Both the position numbers and the translations under genes were made by a program. A DNA stretch of 12,871 nt from contig JAQBZV010000010.1 in NCBI GenBank assembly GCA_027728145.1, positions 1 to 12,871 on the forward strand. The letters run 5' to 3'. This DNA comes from Actinomycetota bacterium. GTDB taxonomy: Bacteria > Actinomycetota > Actinomycetes > Actinomycetales > Microbacteriaceae. Below, in pieces: positions 4,797 through 12,090 of the stretch. The notes beneath the pieces are model-generated. The model did not search any database. It was given only the letters and a program-made list of their open reading frames with translations, and was not told the DNA's origin. Numbering within the stretch: position 1 is the first letter of the stretch; every line of letters begins with the position of its first letter.

Positions 4797-6206
4797 ATGT
4801 CGATGGTGCTGGAACGCGCTGCTACCAGTGGTCGAGACCTCATCAGTCATGCCTCCTGGACGCAGCTCAAGGATGCCTGCGTCACTCTTCAGTCTCTTCA
4901 GGCGACAGATGGAAGCGTCCCGAAAGCGAAGGATCACGCTAGGGCCCGCGATGCCGTTCGCCTGATGACGCAGGCTATTGGGGACCTAGCGCCCTCTTTC
5001 CCCCACGAGGAGGACTACCTCCACGCGGTCGTGTCTGATTGCGAAGCCTGGGTGGCCTCTGGTTTCACGGTTCCTGACTTCTACCAGTCACTGTCGTTGT
5101 TTCACCCCGCTCGGACTCGGGTGGATGGCACTGCCCACTTGGTGGTGTTCCCGATGTACACCCAAAACGGCTCCACCAACCGATACTTCGAAGCGGTGCT
5201 CTGCGAAACCATCTGGCCCGACTATGTCGCGTCTCTCGAAGCGGGTGCCCATAGCAATGCCCTCTTTGTTCCTCTACGGTTCCTTGACTACACCCCCGGG
5301 TATGACACGAACTCCGCCGTGTTGTTCCCCGAATCAGTGGCGGTGACCCCTCGAGTGCCCCAGGGCTCTGCCAAGGGAGCACCCGCGGTGTTGCCCGAGT
5401 TCACCTGGGGCGGCATCTTTGCGGATAGAGAAGCTGCGAGGTTCCGAACAGTGGTTCGTCATGCGGTCGAGGTCACCAAGTTGGAGCTCCCCGATGACGC
5501 AGCAGAGCTACTGGAGGACCAAGAACTCGCGGAAAAGACTTTCGTGATGTGGGACTTGATTCACGATCGCACCCACATGCGCGGAGATCTCCCCTTTGAC
5601 CCCTTCATGATCAAGCAGAGAATGCCTTTCTATCTGTATGGGTTAGAGGAACTCCGCTGTGACCTCACCGCCTTCCGCGAAGCTGTCTCCCTGCTCCGCG
5701 CAAAAAAGACCGATGCTACAACTAAGAAGCACGCGCAACTGGTTCTCTATGCAGTCGTGTTTGACCGGATTTTTCGCTTCCCGCTCTCTGGCACTCGGGT
5801 GCGAAACTACGACAGTGTTGCCGGTCAGTTGCTCTTCGCCTGGCTCCACCAGCACCGAGTCCTGCACTGGACAGACACACAGCTCAGCCTCGACTGGGAG
5901 GCTCTGCCCGATGTTGTCGTGGCGCTCTCCGATCGCATCAATGACCTCTACTGGCGAAGCATCGATCGACCGAAGATTGTCCACTGGCTCGCCGCCCACG
6001 AGCTAATTGCTGAGGTGCTCGCACCCCACCCCGCCTCACGGTTTCTCTCGGGCGATATTCCCCTTGAGGGAACCCCGAGCGAGATCACGGATCAGGTCCA
6101 CGACGATGAGTTCCCGTTGTCCATGTTCTATGAGGCTTTGGCGAAGAAACTTGGCCCGACCATCGCGGCGACTGCCGGCATCACAGGCCTCGGCGCAGAC
6201 ACCTAG
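4797..6206 (+). CDS. DUF6421-like conserved actinobacterial protein with an HDxxH motif
   Basis: A 469-residue, apparently soluble protein without signal peptide or membrane segments. From memory it matches the uncharacterised actinobacterial DUF6421 family. Strongly conserved-looking blocks are FPMYTQNG at 118-125, ETIWPDY at 137-143, FLDYTPGYDTNSAVLFPES at 162-180, TWGGIFADREAARFR at 203-217, WDLIHDRTHMRGDLPFDPF at 252-270 and EELRCDLTAF at 284-293. The pairing of HDRTH (256-260) on a predicted helix with EELRCD (284-289) resembles the HExxH plus downstream glutamate layout of zinc peptidases, but Asp replaces the catalytic Glu. A metal site is therefore an inference, and activity is unknown. 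A further HWLAAHE lies at 396-402. The gene has a strong Shine-Dalgarno and stands 21 bp upstream of the aldolase-like gene, with which it probably forms an operon. Confidence 0.7.
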   Translation: MSMVLERAATSGRDLISHASWTQLKDACVTLQSLQATDGSVPKAKDHARARDAVRLMTQAIGDLAPSFPHEEDYLHAVVSDCEAWVASGFTVPDFYQSLSLFHPARTRVDGTAHLVVFPMYTQNGSTNRYFEAVLCETIWPDYVASLEAGAHSNALFVPLRFLDYTPGYDTNSAVLFPESVAVTPRVPQGSAKGAPAVLPEFTWGGIFADREAARFRTVVRHAVEVTKLELPDDAAELLEDQELAEKTFVMWDLIHDRTHMRGDLPFDPFMIKQRMPFYLYGLEELRCDLTAFREAVSLLRAKKTDATTKKHAQLVLYAVVFDRIFRFPLSGTRVRNYDSVAGQLLFAWLHQHRVLHWTDTQLSLDWEALPDVVVALSDRINDLYWRSIDRPKIVHWLAAHELIAEVLAPHPASRFLSGDIPLEGTPSEITDQVHDDEFPLSMFYEALAKKLGPTIAATAGITGLGADT

Positions 6207-6227
6207 GAGACCTGTCAGGATGTTCTC

Positions 6228-7292
6228 GTGAGACTCCATGACCCCGAGTGGCGCGGCTTTGCCAGCGACAACTATTCCGGCGTACACCCCGAGGTTCTGG
6301 CAGCTCTCGCAGACGCCAACGTCGGCCACCAGGTCTCCTACGGCGAGGACGAGTACACCACTCGACTGGGTGAGGTGATTCGCGAACACTTTGGCGCGGG
6401 CGCCGAAGTGTTCCCCGTCTTCAATGGGACCGGCGCCAACGTTTTGTCGCTGACCGCCATGATGCCTCGCTGGGGAGCAGTCATTTGCAGCTCACTCGCC
6501 CACATCCACACTGACGAGGGTGGAGCACCCGAGCGAGTATCGGGCCTCAAGTTATTCACCGTTGCCCACCACGAGGGAAAAATCACCCCGGCGGATATTG
6601 CGACGGAGGCCTTCGGTTTTGGCGACGAGCACAGGGCGCAACCGGCTGTCGTCTCCATCACCCAGAGCTCGGAGCTCGGGACCGTCTATACGCCTGGCGA
6701 GATTCAGGCCATCGCAGACTTCGCCCACGACAAGGGCATGCTCCTTCACATGGACGGAGCGCGCCTGTGGAATGCGGCGGCGAGCCTCGGCCTGCCGTTT
6801 TCTGCGTTCACTACCGATGTGGGTGTCGACATCGTGAGCCTTGGCGGCACCAAGAACGGACTGATGGGCGCCGAAGCAATAGTGGTGATCAACCCCGAGG
6901 CCGTCGATGGTCTGATCTATCTGCGGAAAATGAGCATGCAGCTCTCGAGCAAGATGCGCTTCGTCAGTGCGCAGCTCCTGGCTCTCTTCGAGAACAACCT
7001 CGGTCTCAGCTCAGCGACCCATGCCAACACGATGGCTCGCCGGTTGCGCGACGCTCTGGAGGAAAAGATTTCCTCAGGAGCCATAGCGGGCTTGAGCTTT
7101 AGCGCACCCACGCAGGCCAACGCGATTTTTGCCGTTCTGGATCCAGAAGTCTCAGACCGAATCCGGCAGACCTTCCGCTTCTATGACTGGGATCGCGCGG
7201 CCGGCGAGGTCCGATGGATGTGTTCCTTTGACACCACGGACGCCGATATCGAAGGCTTCGTCGAGAAAATCACGAGCGAGCTTCAGGCGTAG
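6228..7292 (+). CDS. PLP-dependent low-specificity threonine-aldolase-like enzyme
   Basis: A 354-residue fold-type I pyridoxal-phosphate enzyme of the beta-eliminating lyase/threonine aldolase family. The family cleaves L-threonine or allo-threonine to glycine and acetaldehyde. Visible signatures are FASDNYSGVHPEV at 11-23, FNGTGANVLSL at 65-75 (phosphate-binding region), AHIHTDEGGAPE at 91-102 with H92 in the position that stacks on the cofactor ring, HMDGARLWNAA at 174-184 with D176 pairing to the pyridine nitrogen, and SLGGTKNGLMGAEA at 204-217 with the Schiff-base lysine K209. Length fits the family (about 335-360). The exact substrate may be another beta-hydroxy amino acid. The start is GTG at 6228, 21 bp after the DUF6421-like stop, with only a weak upstream CAGGA; an ATG at 6220 is out of frame and stops at once. 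Its end overlaps the convergent nitroreductase gene by 10 bp. Confidence 0.87.
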   Translation: MRLHDPEWRGFASDNYSGVHPEVLAALADANVGHQVSYGEDEYTTRLGEVIREHFGAGAEVFPVFNGTGANVLSLTAMMPRWGAVICSSLAHIHTDEGGAPERVSGLKLFTVAHHEGKITPADIATEAFGFGDEHRAQPAVVSITQSSELGTVYTPGEIQAIADFAHDKGMLLHMDGARLWNAAASLGLPFSAFTTDVGVDIVSLGGTKNGLMGAEAIVVINPEAVDGLIYLRKMSMQLSSKMRFVSAQLLALFENNLGLSSATHANTMARRLRDALEEKISSGAIAGLSFSAPTQANAIFAVLDPEVSDRIRQTFRFYDWDRAAGEVRWMCSFDTTDADIEGFVEKITSELQA

Positions 7293-7867
7293 TCGGCGCT
7301 TCCGCTCACAATCTCAGAAAGTGGTTTGCGCTCGCGAGGCTTAGCCTCTCTCTCCTGAAGTTTTTCAGGAAGGTCGGCGGGATCCCCCATTGAACCGACA
7401 GCCATCACCGTGACGACTCGCTGGGATGATTCGATCCCCAGCTCCCGACCCAGTGTCTGAGCATCGAAACCGCCCATCTGGTGGACCATCAAGCCCTCAG
7501 CAGTGGCCTGGACCGTGAAGTGCGCTACCGCCTGACCAAGATCATAAATAGCGTGTGACTGGGGTTTCCCCTCAGCATCAACGACGGCAGCAATGTTGGC
7601 CACAACAGCACCGGCATGTTCTGCCCAGACCTGATTACCTGACGCCATAGTTCCCACGATCGTCTGGAAAACGTCATCCCCCCGAAAACCGACGACGAAC
7701 GACCAGGGCTGCGAGTTTCCCGAGGACGGTGACCACCTGGCAGCTTCAAAAGCTGGTCCCAGAGTGTCCTGATTCAGAACCTCATCACGAGAAAATGCGC
7801 GAGGGCTCCAGCGTTGTTCGAGGACGTCGGTCAGCGCGAACTCGTGCGGTTCATGATCGTGGCTCAT
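7283..7867 (-). CDS. Nitroreductase-family FMN oxidoreductase
   Basis: A 194-residue flavoprotein of the nitroreductase fold, expected to be a cytoplasmic homodimer using NAD(P)H and FMN. Seen: QRWSPRAFS at 18-26 (R19 and S21 region that contacts the FMN phosphate), AARWSPSSGNSQPWSFVV at 42-59 (the conserved A.raPSs.N.QPW.f block), YDLGQAVAHFTVQATAEGL at 108-126 (the D.g.a...l.laA...Gl helix), GGFDAQTLGRELGI at 132-145 and a final RERKPLSEIV at 178-187 that closes on the flavin. The natural substrate cannot be told from sequence. The ATG at 7867 has GAAAGG at 7879-7874, six bases upstream. It lies 50 bp after clpB on the same strand and could receive read-through from the heat-shock operon, though nothing ties it to protein quality control. 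Its 3' end overlaps the aldolase-like gene. Confidence 0.88.
   Translation of the reverse strand: MSHDHEPHEFALTDVLEQRWSPRAFSRDEVLNQDTLGPAFEAARWSPSSGNSQPWSFVVGFRGDDVFQTIVGTMASGNQVWAEHAGAVVANIAAVVDAEGKPQSHAIYDLGQAVAHFTVQATAEGLMVHQMGGFDAQTLGRELGIESSQRVVTVMAVGSMGDPADLPEKLQEREAKPRERKPLSEIVSGSADYA
7353..7370. repeat. Inverted repeat (7+4+7) 60 bp past the aldolase-like stop
   Basis: TCCTGAA at 7353-7359 and TTCAGGA at 7364-7370 pair around GTTT. A second small repeat, GAGGC-TTA-GCCTC, lies just before it at 7336-7348. Both are inside the nitroreductase gene, antisense to it from the aldolase side. Neither is followed by a T-run, so neither is a standard terminator. Confidence 0.6.
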
Positions 7868-7917
7868 GTTGTTCCTTTCACAGGGTCACTCTGGGCTAGA
7901 CACAGATCAGGTGGAAT

Positions 7918-10056
7918 CTATTCCATCGCGAATTGTTGAACCTGGAGGCCGGACTTATCCTCCGCGATATCCACTTTCACCGTGTCACCATCGTGAACCT
8001 CACCGGCGAGCAGGGCCCTAGCCAAACGGTCATCAATCTCTTTCTGCATCAGTCGTCTCAGCGGTCTCGCCCCGTAGACCGGGTCGAACCCGTGATCGGC
8101 CAGCCACAATCGTGCTGCCGGCGTGACGGCGAGTTCCAGCCGCCTGTCCGAAAGGCGCTCCTGAAGCCGATCTACCGTGATTTCCACAATCTGTCCGAGG
8201 TCTTCCTGGGTGAGCGTGGAGAACACCACAATGTCGTCCAGGCGATTGACAAATTCTGGTTTGAACGCTCGACGAACCTCCTGGCGCACTGACTCGACCT
8301 TCTGCTCCCACGGAACACCCTCCTCCATGAGGAAGGACGATCCAAGGTTGGAGGTCAAAATCAGGATGGTGTTGCGGAAATCAACCGTTCGACCCTGGCC
8401 ATCGGTCAATCGACCGTCATCAAGCACCTGCAGCAGCAAGTCAAACACTTCAGGGTGGGCTTTTTCGACCTCATCCAACAAGATCACCGAGTAGGGGCGG
8501 CGTCGCACCGCTTCGGTGAGTTGACCACCCTGTTCATACCCGACATATCCGGGAGGGGCTCCGATGAGGCGCGACACAGAGAACTTCTCGCCGTATTCAC
8601 TCATGTCGATTCGAACGAGCGCTTTTTCATCATCAAAAAGGTAATCAGCAAGCGCTTTCGCGAGCTCAGTCTTTCCCACCCCAGTGGGGCCGAGGAACAA
8701 AAACGATCCGGTTGGGCGACCAGGATCACTCAACCCTGCGCGGGTGCGTCGAACCGCCTCGCTGACCCCCCGAACAGCGTCTTTTTGGCCGACCAAACGT
8801 CTCGCCAACTCGGTTTCGAGCTGCAACAGCCTTTCGGTCTCGCCCTGGGTGAGCTTGTCCACGGGAATCCCGGTCCAGGCAGCGACCACGGCGGCAATGT
8901 CCTCATCGGTGACCTGGTCGTTCACCATGCGGTCATCACTGCGCTCGGTGCTCTCTGCGCGCTGGATTGATTCCTCGACCCCGGGGATAACTTCATAGTT
9001 GAGCTTGGACGCCTCTTGGTAGTTTCCTTCGCGCATCGCGCGGTCCAATTCGATACGAGCGTCGTTGAGCTTGGTTTTCAACTCACCCACGTCCTGCAGG
9101 GAGGCTTTCTCGGCGGCCCAGCGTTCTTGCAACGCTTCCAGCTCTGAACTCTTGGTTTCCATATCTTCGCGGAGCTTTCTGAGTCGCTCCTTCGATGCGT
9201 CATCCTTCTCTTTTTTGAGGGCCAGTTCCTCAATGCGCATCCGGTCAACGACCCGTCGAAGCTCATCGATTTCCACTGGGGACGATTCAATCTCCATTTT
9301 TAGGCGGCTTGCTGCCTCGTCAATCAGATCGATTGCTTTGTCGGGCAGCTGCCGTGCCGTGATGTACCGGTTGGAGAGCGTGGCAGCCGCGACCAGAGCA
9401 CTATCGGCAATCACGACTTTGTGGTGAGCCTCATAGCGCTCCTTCAAACCTCGAAGAATCGCAACAGTGTCCTCGACGCTCGGTTCACCCACAAAAACCT
9501 GCTGGAATCGACGCTCGAGAGCGGCATCTTTCTCGATGTGCTCGCGATATTCGTTGAGGGTTGTAGCGCCAATGAGTCGGAGCTCACCGCGCGCCAACAT
9601 GGGCTTGAGCATGTTCGCAGCCGCAACCGATCCCTCGCCGCCACCAGCCCCCATCAGGGTGTGAAGCTCATCCACGAAGGTGATGATCTCACCCTCAGCG
9701 TCGTTGATCTCTTTCAGCACCGCTTTGAGCCGTTCTTCGAACTCTCCTCGGTATTTTGCCCCCGCAACAATCGCGGATAAATCGAGGGAAATTAGCTGCT
9801 TTCCTTTGAGAGAGTCTGCGACATCTCCGGCAACAATTCTCTGGGCCAACCCCTCCACTACCGCAGTCTTTCCGACACCAGGTTCACCGATCAGCACCGG
9901 GTTGTTTTTGGTGCGCCGGGTCAACACCTGGGACACTCGTCGAATTTCGGCATCTCGACCGATGACGGGATCTAGCTTTCCCTCCCGGGCAATCTCGGTC
10001 AGGTTCACCCCGTATTGCTGGAGGGCGGTTTCTTGGCCCTGCGTCTGCTCTGCCAT
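7918..10056 (-). CDS. clpB: Disaggregase ClpB lacking the N-terminal domain
   Basis: A 712-residue AAA+ chaperone that threads aggregated protein through a hexamer and hands it to DnaK/DnaJ/GrpE. Two ATPase domains are intact. D1 has Walker A GEPGVGKT 57-64, Walker B ITFVDE 125-130 and pore loop KYRG 101-104 (Y102). D2 has Walker A GPTGVGKT 456-463, Walker B ILLDE 525-529 and pore loop GYVGY 503-507 (Y504). The distance between the Walker A motifs (399 residues) equals that of E. coli ClpB, so the coiled-coil M-domain (about 265-385) is full length. This separates it from ClpA and ClpC; I see no ClpP-binding IGF/L loop either. The N-terminal substrate domain of about 150 residues is absent. 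The start is fixed by AGGAGG six bases before the ATG and by the hspR stop just upstream. Short ClpB forms of this kind are, from memory, usual in Microbacteriaceae. Confidence 0.95.
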   Translation of the reverse strand: MAEQTQGQETALQQYGVNLTEIAREGKLDPVIGRDAEIRRVSQVLTRRTKNNPVLIGEPGVGKTAVVEGLAQRIVAGDVADSLKGKQLISLDLSAIVAGAKYRGEFEERLKAVLKEINDAEGEIITFVDELHTLMGAGGGEGSVAAANMLKPMLARGELRLIGATTLNEYREHIEKDAALERRFQQVFVGEPSVEDTVAILRGLKERYEAHHKVVIADSALVAAATLSNRYITARQLPDKAIDLIDEAASRLKMEIESSPVEIDELRRVVDRMRIEELALKKEKDDASKERLRKLREDMETKSSELEALQERWAAEKASLQDVGELKTKLNDARIELDRAMREGNYQEASKLNYEVIPGVEESIQRAESTERSDDRMVNDQVTDEDIAAVVAAWTGIPVDKLTQGETERLLQLETELARRLVGQKDAVRGVSEAVRRTRAGLSDPGRPTGSFLFLGPTGVGKTELAKALADYLFDDEKALVRIDMSEYGEKFSVSRLIGAPPGYVGYEQGGQLTEAVRRRPYSVILLDEVEKAHPEVFDLLLQVLDDGRLTDGQGRTVDFRNTILILTSNLGSSFLMEEGVPWEQKVESVRQEVRRAFKPEFVNRLDDIVVFSTLTQEDLGQIVEITVDRLQERLSDRRLELAVTPAARLWLADHGFDPVYGARPLRRLMQKEIDDRLARALLAGEVHDGDTVKVDIAEDKSGLQVQQFAME

Positions 10057-10062
10057 GGTGTC

Positions 10063-10068
10063 CCTCCT
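10063..10068 (-). promoter_or_regulatory. Ribosome binding site AGGAGG proving the short clpB start
   Basis: On the minus strand the hspR TAG (10071-10069) is followed directly by AGGAGG (10068-10063), six bases and the clpB ATG (10056). This ideal site shows that clpB really begins here and is not a 5'-truncated gene with a missed upstream start. Confidence 0.85.
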
Positions 10069-10518
10069 CTACTTCTCGAGCTTCTTGGTGGTCGGTGGTG
10101 TCCACCCAAACGGGTTCCACAGAACCATTTGGTTGTGTTTCTTGGCTCGCTCACCCTGGCGCAGTGGAATGACATCCCCTTCTGCTCCGGCAGCAAACAC
10201 GCGGCGTCCCGACTTCTGCAACAACTCATCTGCCAGCGTGGCCTCCAGATCACGGACTCTGCGCTGGAGACCATCCACTTGCGACTCCAGCTCCAAAATT
10301 CGCCTGATGCCCTCCAAGTTGAGTCCCTCAGAACTTAGGCGAGAAATCTCTCTCAGCTGAACGACATCCTTCATCGAGTAGCGTCTGGTTTTTCCCGCGG
10401 TCCGAGTGGGACTCACAAGACCCAAGCGGTCGTATTGCCGCAAGGTTTGCGGGTGCATACCGGCGAGCTCTGCCGCCGCGGTGATGGCGAACAGTGGGGT
10501 TCTCTCATCCATCTCCAT
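10069..10518 (-). CDS. hspR: MerR-family heat-shock repressor HspR
   Basis: A 149-residue repressor of the chaperone genes. In Streptomyces and Mycobacterium, HspR binds HAIR inverted repeats with DnaK as co-repressor. The MerR-type winged HTH covers about 9-75, with [20 protein letters not shown] at 10-29 and the wing [14 protein letters not shown] at 39-52; [16 protein letters not shown] is typical of HspR. A coiled coil follows at about 74-100 ([21 protein letters not shown]), and the tail contains [11 protein letters not shown] at 129-139. The tail is longer than the short basic ends of mycobacterial HspR as I remember them. The first ATG, 3 bp after the dnaJ stop, is chosen; a second ATG two codons on would also fit. 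No HAIR site was found in the window; the one expected upstream of dnaK is outside it. Confidence 0.93.
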   Translation of the reverse strand: MEMDERTPLFAITAAAELAGMHPQTLRQYDRLGLVSPTRTAGKTRRYSMKDVVQLREISRLSSEGLNLEGIRRILELESQVDGLQRRVRDLEATLADELLQKSGRRVFAAGAEGDVIPLRQGERAKKHNQMVLWNPFGWTPPTTKKLEK

Positions 10519-10521
10519 CGA

Positions 10522-11478
10522 CTACACCCCCGCTCTCTTCAGCAGGTCCTCCCGAGGATTCTCCTTCGGCAAGGCGCTCATCAGCTTCTCGAGGTGACCC
10601 TGGGCGATCTTGGAAAGATGCGCGGGAACCGCCACCCGCAGTTCGACCAGCAGGTCACCCAGCGCTGCCCCACCGCGGACGCCGTGTCCTTTCACCCGCA
10701 ATACTTTGCCGCTGGGGGTTCCCGCGGGAACCTTGACCTTCACGACCTCACCCTCGATTGTGGGGACCTCGATGGTGGCGCCGAGCGTTGCTTCGCCAAA
10801 GGTGATGGGAACCTCAATGCGCAGATTGTCGCCGTCGCGGCCAAAAATCTGGTGCTTGGGAACGCCCACCGTGATGATCACATCACCGGGCTTCCCACCA
10901 TCGGGACTCGGGTGCCCTTTGCCACTCAAACGCACCTTCTGGCCATCTTTCACACCGGCTGGCACTCGGGCGGTGATTTTCTTGCCGCCCGGACCCTCGA
11001 GGGACACTTCGGTGCCCTTGAGTGCTGTGGGCAATTCGAGAGTCACTCGCGAAATCACATCGCGACCCTTGGTGGGCTCTCGGTAACCGGGGTAACCTCC
11101 CTGGCTGGCACCAAACAGCCCCGAGAACAAATCTCCAAAGTCGGCGCTCTGCCCTCCACGGGGCGCACCGCCAAACATCCCACCAAAAACATCATCAAAC
11201 CCGCCACCTTGCCCGCCTCCGGCGGTGAAGCGCGGGCGACCCGCCTGCATGGCCCGAATCTGGTCATACTCTGCCCGCTGTTGGGAGTCCGAAAGCACTG
11301 AATACGCTTCGGAGATTTCTTTGAACCGAGCTTCAGCAGAGGGGTCGTTGGGGTTGGAGTCAGGGTGGAACTTGCGGGCAAGCGAACGATAGGTCTTCTT
11401 GATCTCAGCCTCGCTGGCATCCTTGGACACCCCGAGGACCTGATAGAAGTCCTTTTCTAACCAATCCTGGCTCGCCAT
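10522..11478 (-). CDS. dnaJ: DnaJ co-chaperone of the zinc-finger-less type
   Basis: A 318-residue Hsp40 that delivers substrates to DnaK and stimulates its ATPase. The J-domain occupies about 9-73, with the essential HPD at 38-40 and the helix II signature [19 protein letters not shown] Gly/Phe-rich linker follows at about 82-130 ([14 protein letters not shown] and [10 protein letters not shown]). Two C-terminal beta-sandwich domains begin at about 139 ([18 protein letters not shown]). There is no cysteine in the whole protein, so the four CxxCxGxG repeats of class A DnaJ are missing; this is a class B (CbpA-like) DnaJ. GGGAGG seven bases before the ATG and the grpE stop 13 bp upstream fix the start. 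It lies third in the dnaK operon, so I keep the symbol dnaJ although the domain layout is CbpA-like. Confidence 0.92.
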   Translation of the reverse strand: MASQDWLEKDFYQVLGVSKDASEAEIKKTYRSLARKFHPDSNPNDPSAEARFKEISEAYSVLSDSQQRAEYDQIRAMQAGRPRFTAGGGQGGGFDDVFGGMFGGAPRGGQSADFGDLFSGLFGASQGGYPGYREPTKGRDVISRVTLELPTALKGTEVSLEGPGGKKITARVPAGVKDGQKVRLSGKGHPSPDGGKPGDVIITVGVPKHQIFGRDGDNLRIEVPITFGEATLGATIEVPTIEGEVVKVKVPAGTPSGKVLRVKGHGVRGGAALGDLLVELRVAVPAHLSKIAQGHLEKLMSALPKENPREDLLKRAGV

Positions 11479-11491
11479 TGCCCCACCTCCC

Positions 11492-12085
11492 TTAGTTGTC
11501 TGCCGGAACCTTCACAGCGACCTTGGCGGGTCGGATCAAGCGCTCGCCGATCGTGTATCCACCCTCGATCACATCAGCAACCGTTTCTCCGGTAGCGCCT
11601 GCCTCGGGCAGGCGAACAACCGCTTCGTGGACGGCGGGATTGAAGGTCTCCCCCACCTCGCCCACGGACTTGATGTCGTAGCGCTCAAAACTTGAGCGCA
11701 GCTTCTGTGCCACCAATTCCAGAGGCGTGCCAGCAAGGTCTCCATGGGCTTCGGCGCGATCCAAATCATCCATCACGGGCAGAAGAGATCGAATCACCTC
11801 AGCAATCACCGTCTCCCGATTGGCCTGGCGATCTCTCTCCACACGGGTTCGGAAATTCTGCAACTCAGCTTCCGCTCGGGCAGCACGATCGCGGTATTCC
11901 GCGACCAAGTCCCGCTCTGCCTCTTGAAGGAGTGCCATATCATCCTCGGAGAGCTCGTCCGAGGCAGCGGCCGCTGCCTCGGGACGCACATCTCCGGTTT
12001 CGGGGTCGACACGACGCTTGTCGGTGAAGAGCGGCTCCTGGGGTTCCTCATCCCTCTCGGGCTGGGGTTTTTCTTTGCGTGGCAT
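11492..12085 (-). CDS. grpE: Nucleotide exchange factor GrpE
   Basis: A 197-residue dimeric exchange factor that releases ADP from DnaK. The first 45 residues are charged and disordered-looking, with an alanine run at 37-41. A long coiled-coil helix follows at about 46-98 ([41 protein letters not shown]). Then come the four-helix dimer segment [12 protein letters not shown] at 100-111, and the C-terminal beta-domain that contacts DnaK, with [12 protein letters not shown] at 148-159 and the signature [20 protein letters not shown] at 172-191. The ATG lies 5 bp after the dnaK stop; the short TAGGG upstream gives only a weak ribosome site, so coupling to dnaK translation is likely. The gene contains a perfect 24-bp palindrome near its 5' end and a second 8-bp stem further on. 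Confidence 0.95.
   Translation of the reverse strand: MPRKEKPQPERDEEPQEPLFTDKRRVDPETGDVRPEAAAAASDELSEDDMALLQEAERDLVAEYRDRAARAEAELQNFRTRVERDRQANRETVIAEVIRSLLPVMDDLDRAEAHGDLAGTPLELVAQKLRSSFERYDIKSVGEVGETFNPAVHEAVVRLPEAGATGETVADVIEGGYTIGERLIRPAKVAVKVPADN
11681..11699. repeat. Inverted repeat (8+3+8) inside grpE
   Basis: GCGCTCAA at 11681-11688 and TTGAGCGC at 11692-11699 are exact reverse complements around AAC. It covers the codons for R130 to R135. It contains CTCAA and TTGAG, but in the opposite order and with the wrong spacing for an HspR HAIR site (CTTGAGT-N7-ACTCAAG). Confidence 0.85.
11959..11982. repeat. Perfect 24-bp palindrome inside grpE
   Basis: Bases 11959-11982 are a perfect palindrome; the half-site is CCGAGGCAGCGG. 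It lies at nucleotides 104-127 of grpE over the codons for P35 to S42, the alanine run of the disordered N-terminal part. In mRNA it would form a very stable 10-bp stem with a GGCC loop. No U-run follows. Confidence 0.9.
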
Positions 12086-12090
12086 GAGCC

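Noticed and set aside
7868..7917. Terminator or separate promoter between clpB and the nitroreductase gene
   Set aside because: No stem with a T-run and no clear TANNNT box at a fitting distance could be supported in the 50 bp.
10717..10732. 16-bp palindrome GGTTCCCG/CGGGAACC in dnaJ
   Set aside because: Palindromes of this length are expected by chance with high GC codons (VPAG) and there is no further support.
10435..11301. A 288-codon plus-strand open frame opposite dnaJ and hspR
   Set aside because: It is the mirror of high-GC coding sequence on the minus strand. It has no recognisable motif, and the dnaJ/hspR reading is unambiguous.
10057..12090. HspR HAIR operator (CTTGAGT-N7-ACTCAAG) or CIRCE element within the chaperone operon
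   Set aside because: No match was found by eye; the only similar sequence, 11681-11699, has the halves in reverse order and wrong spacing.
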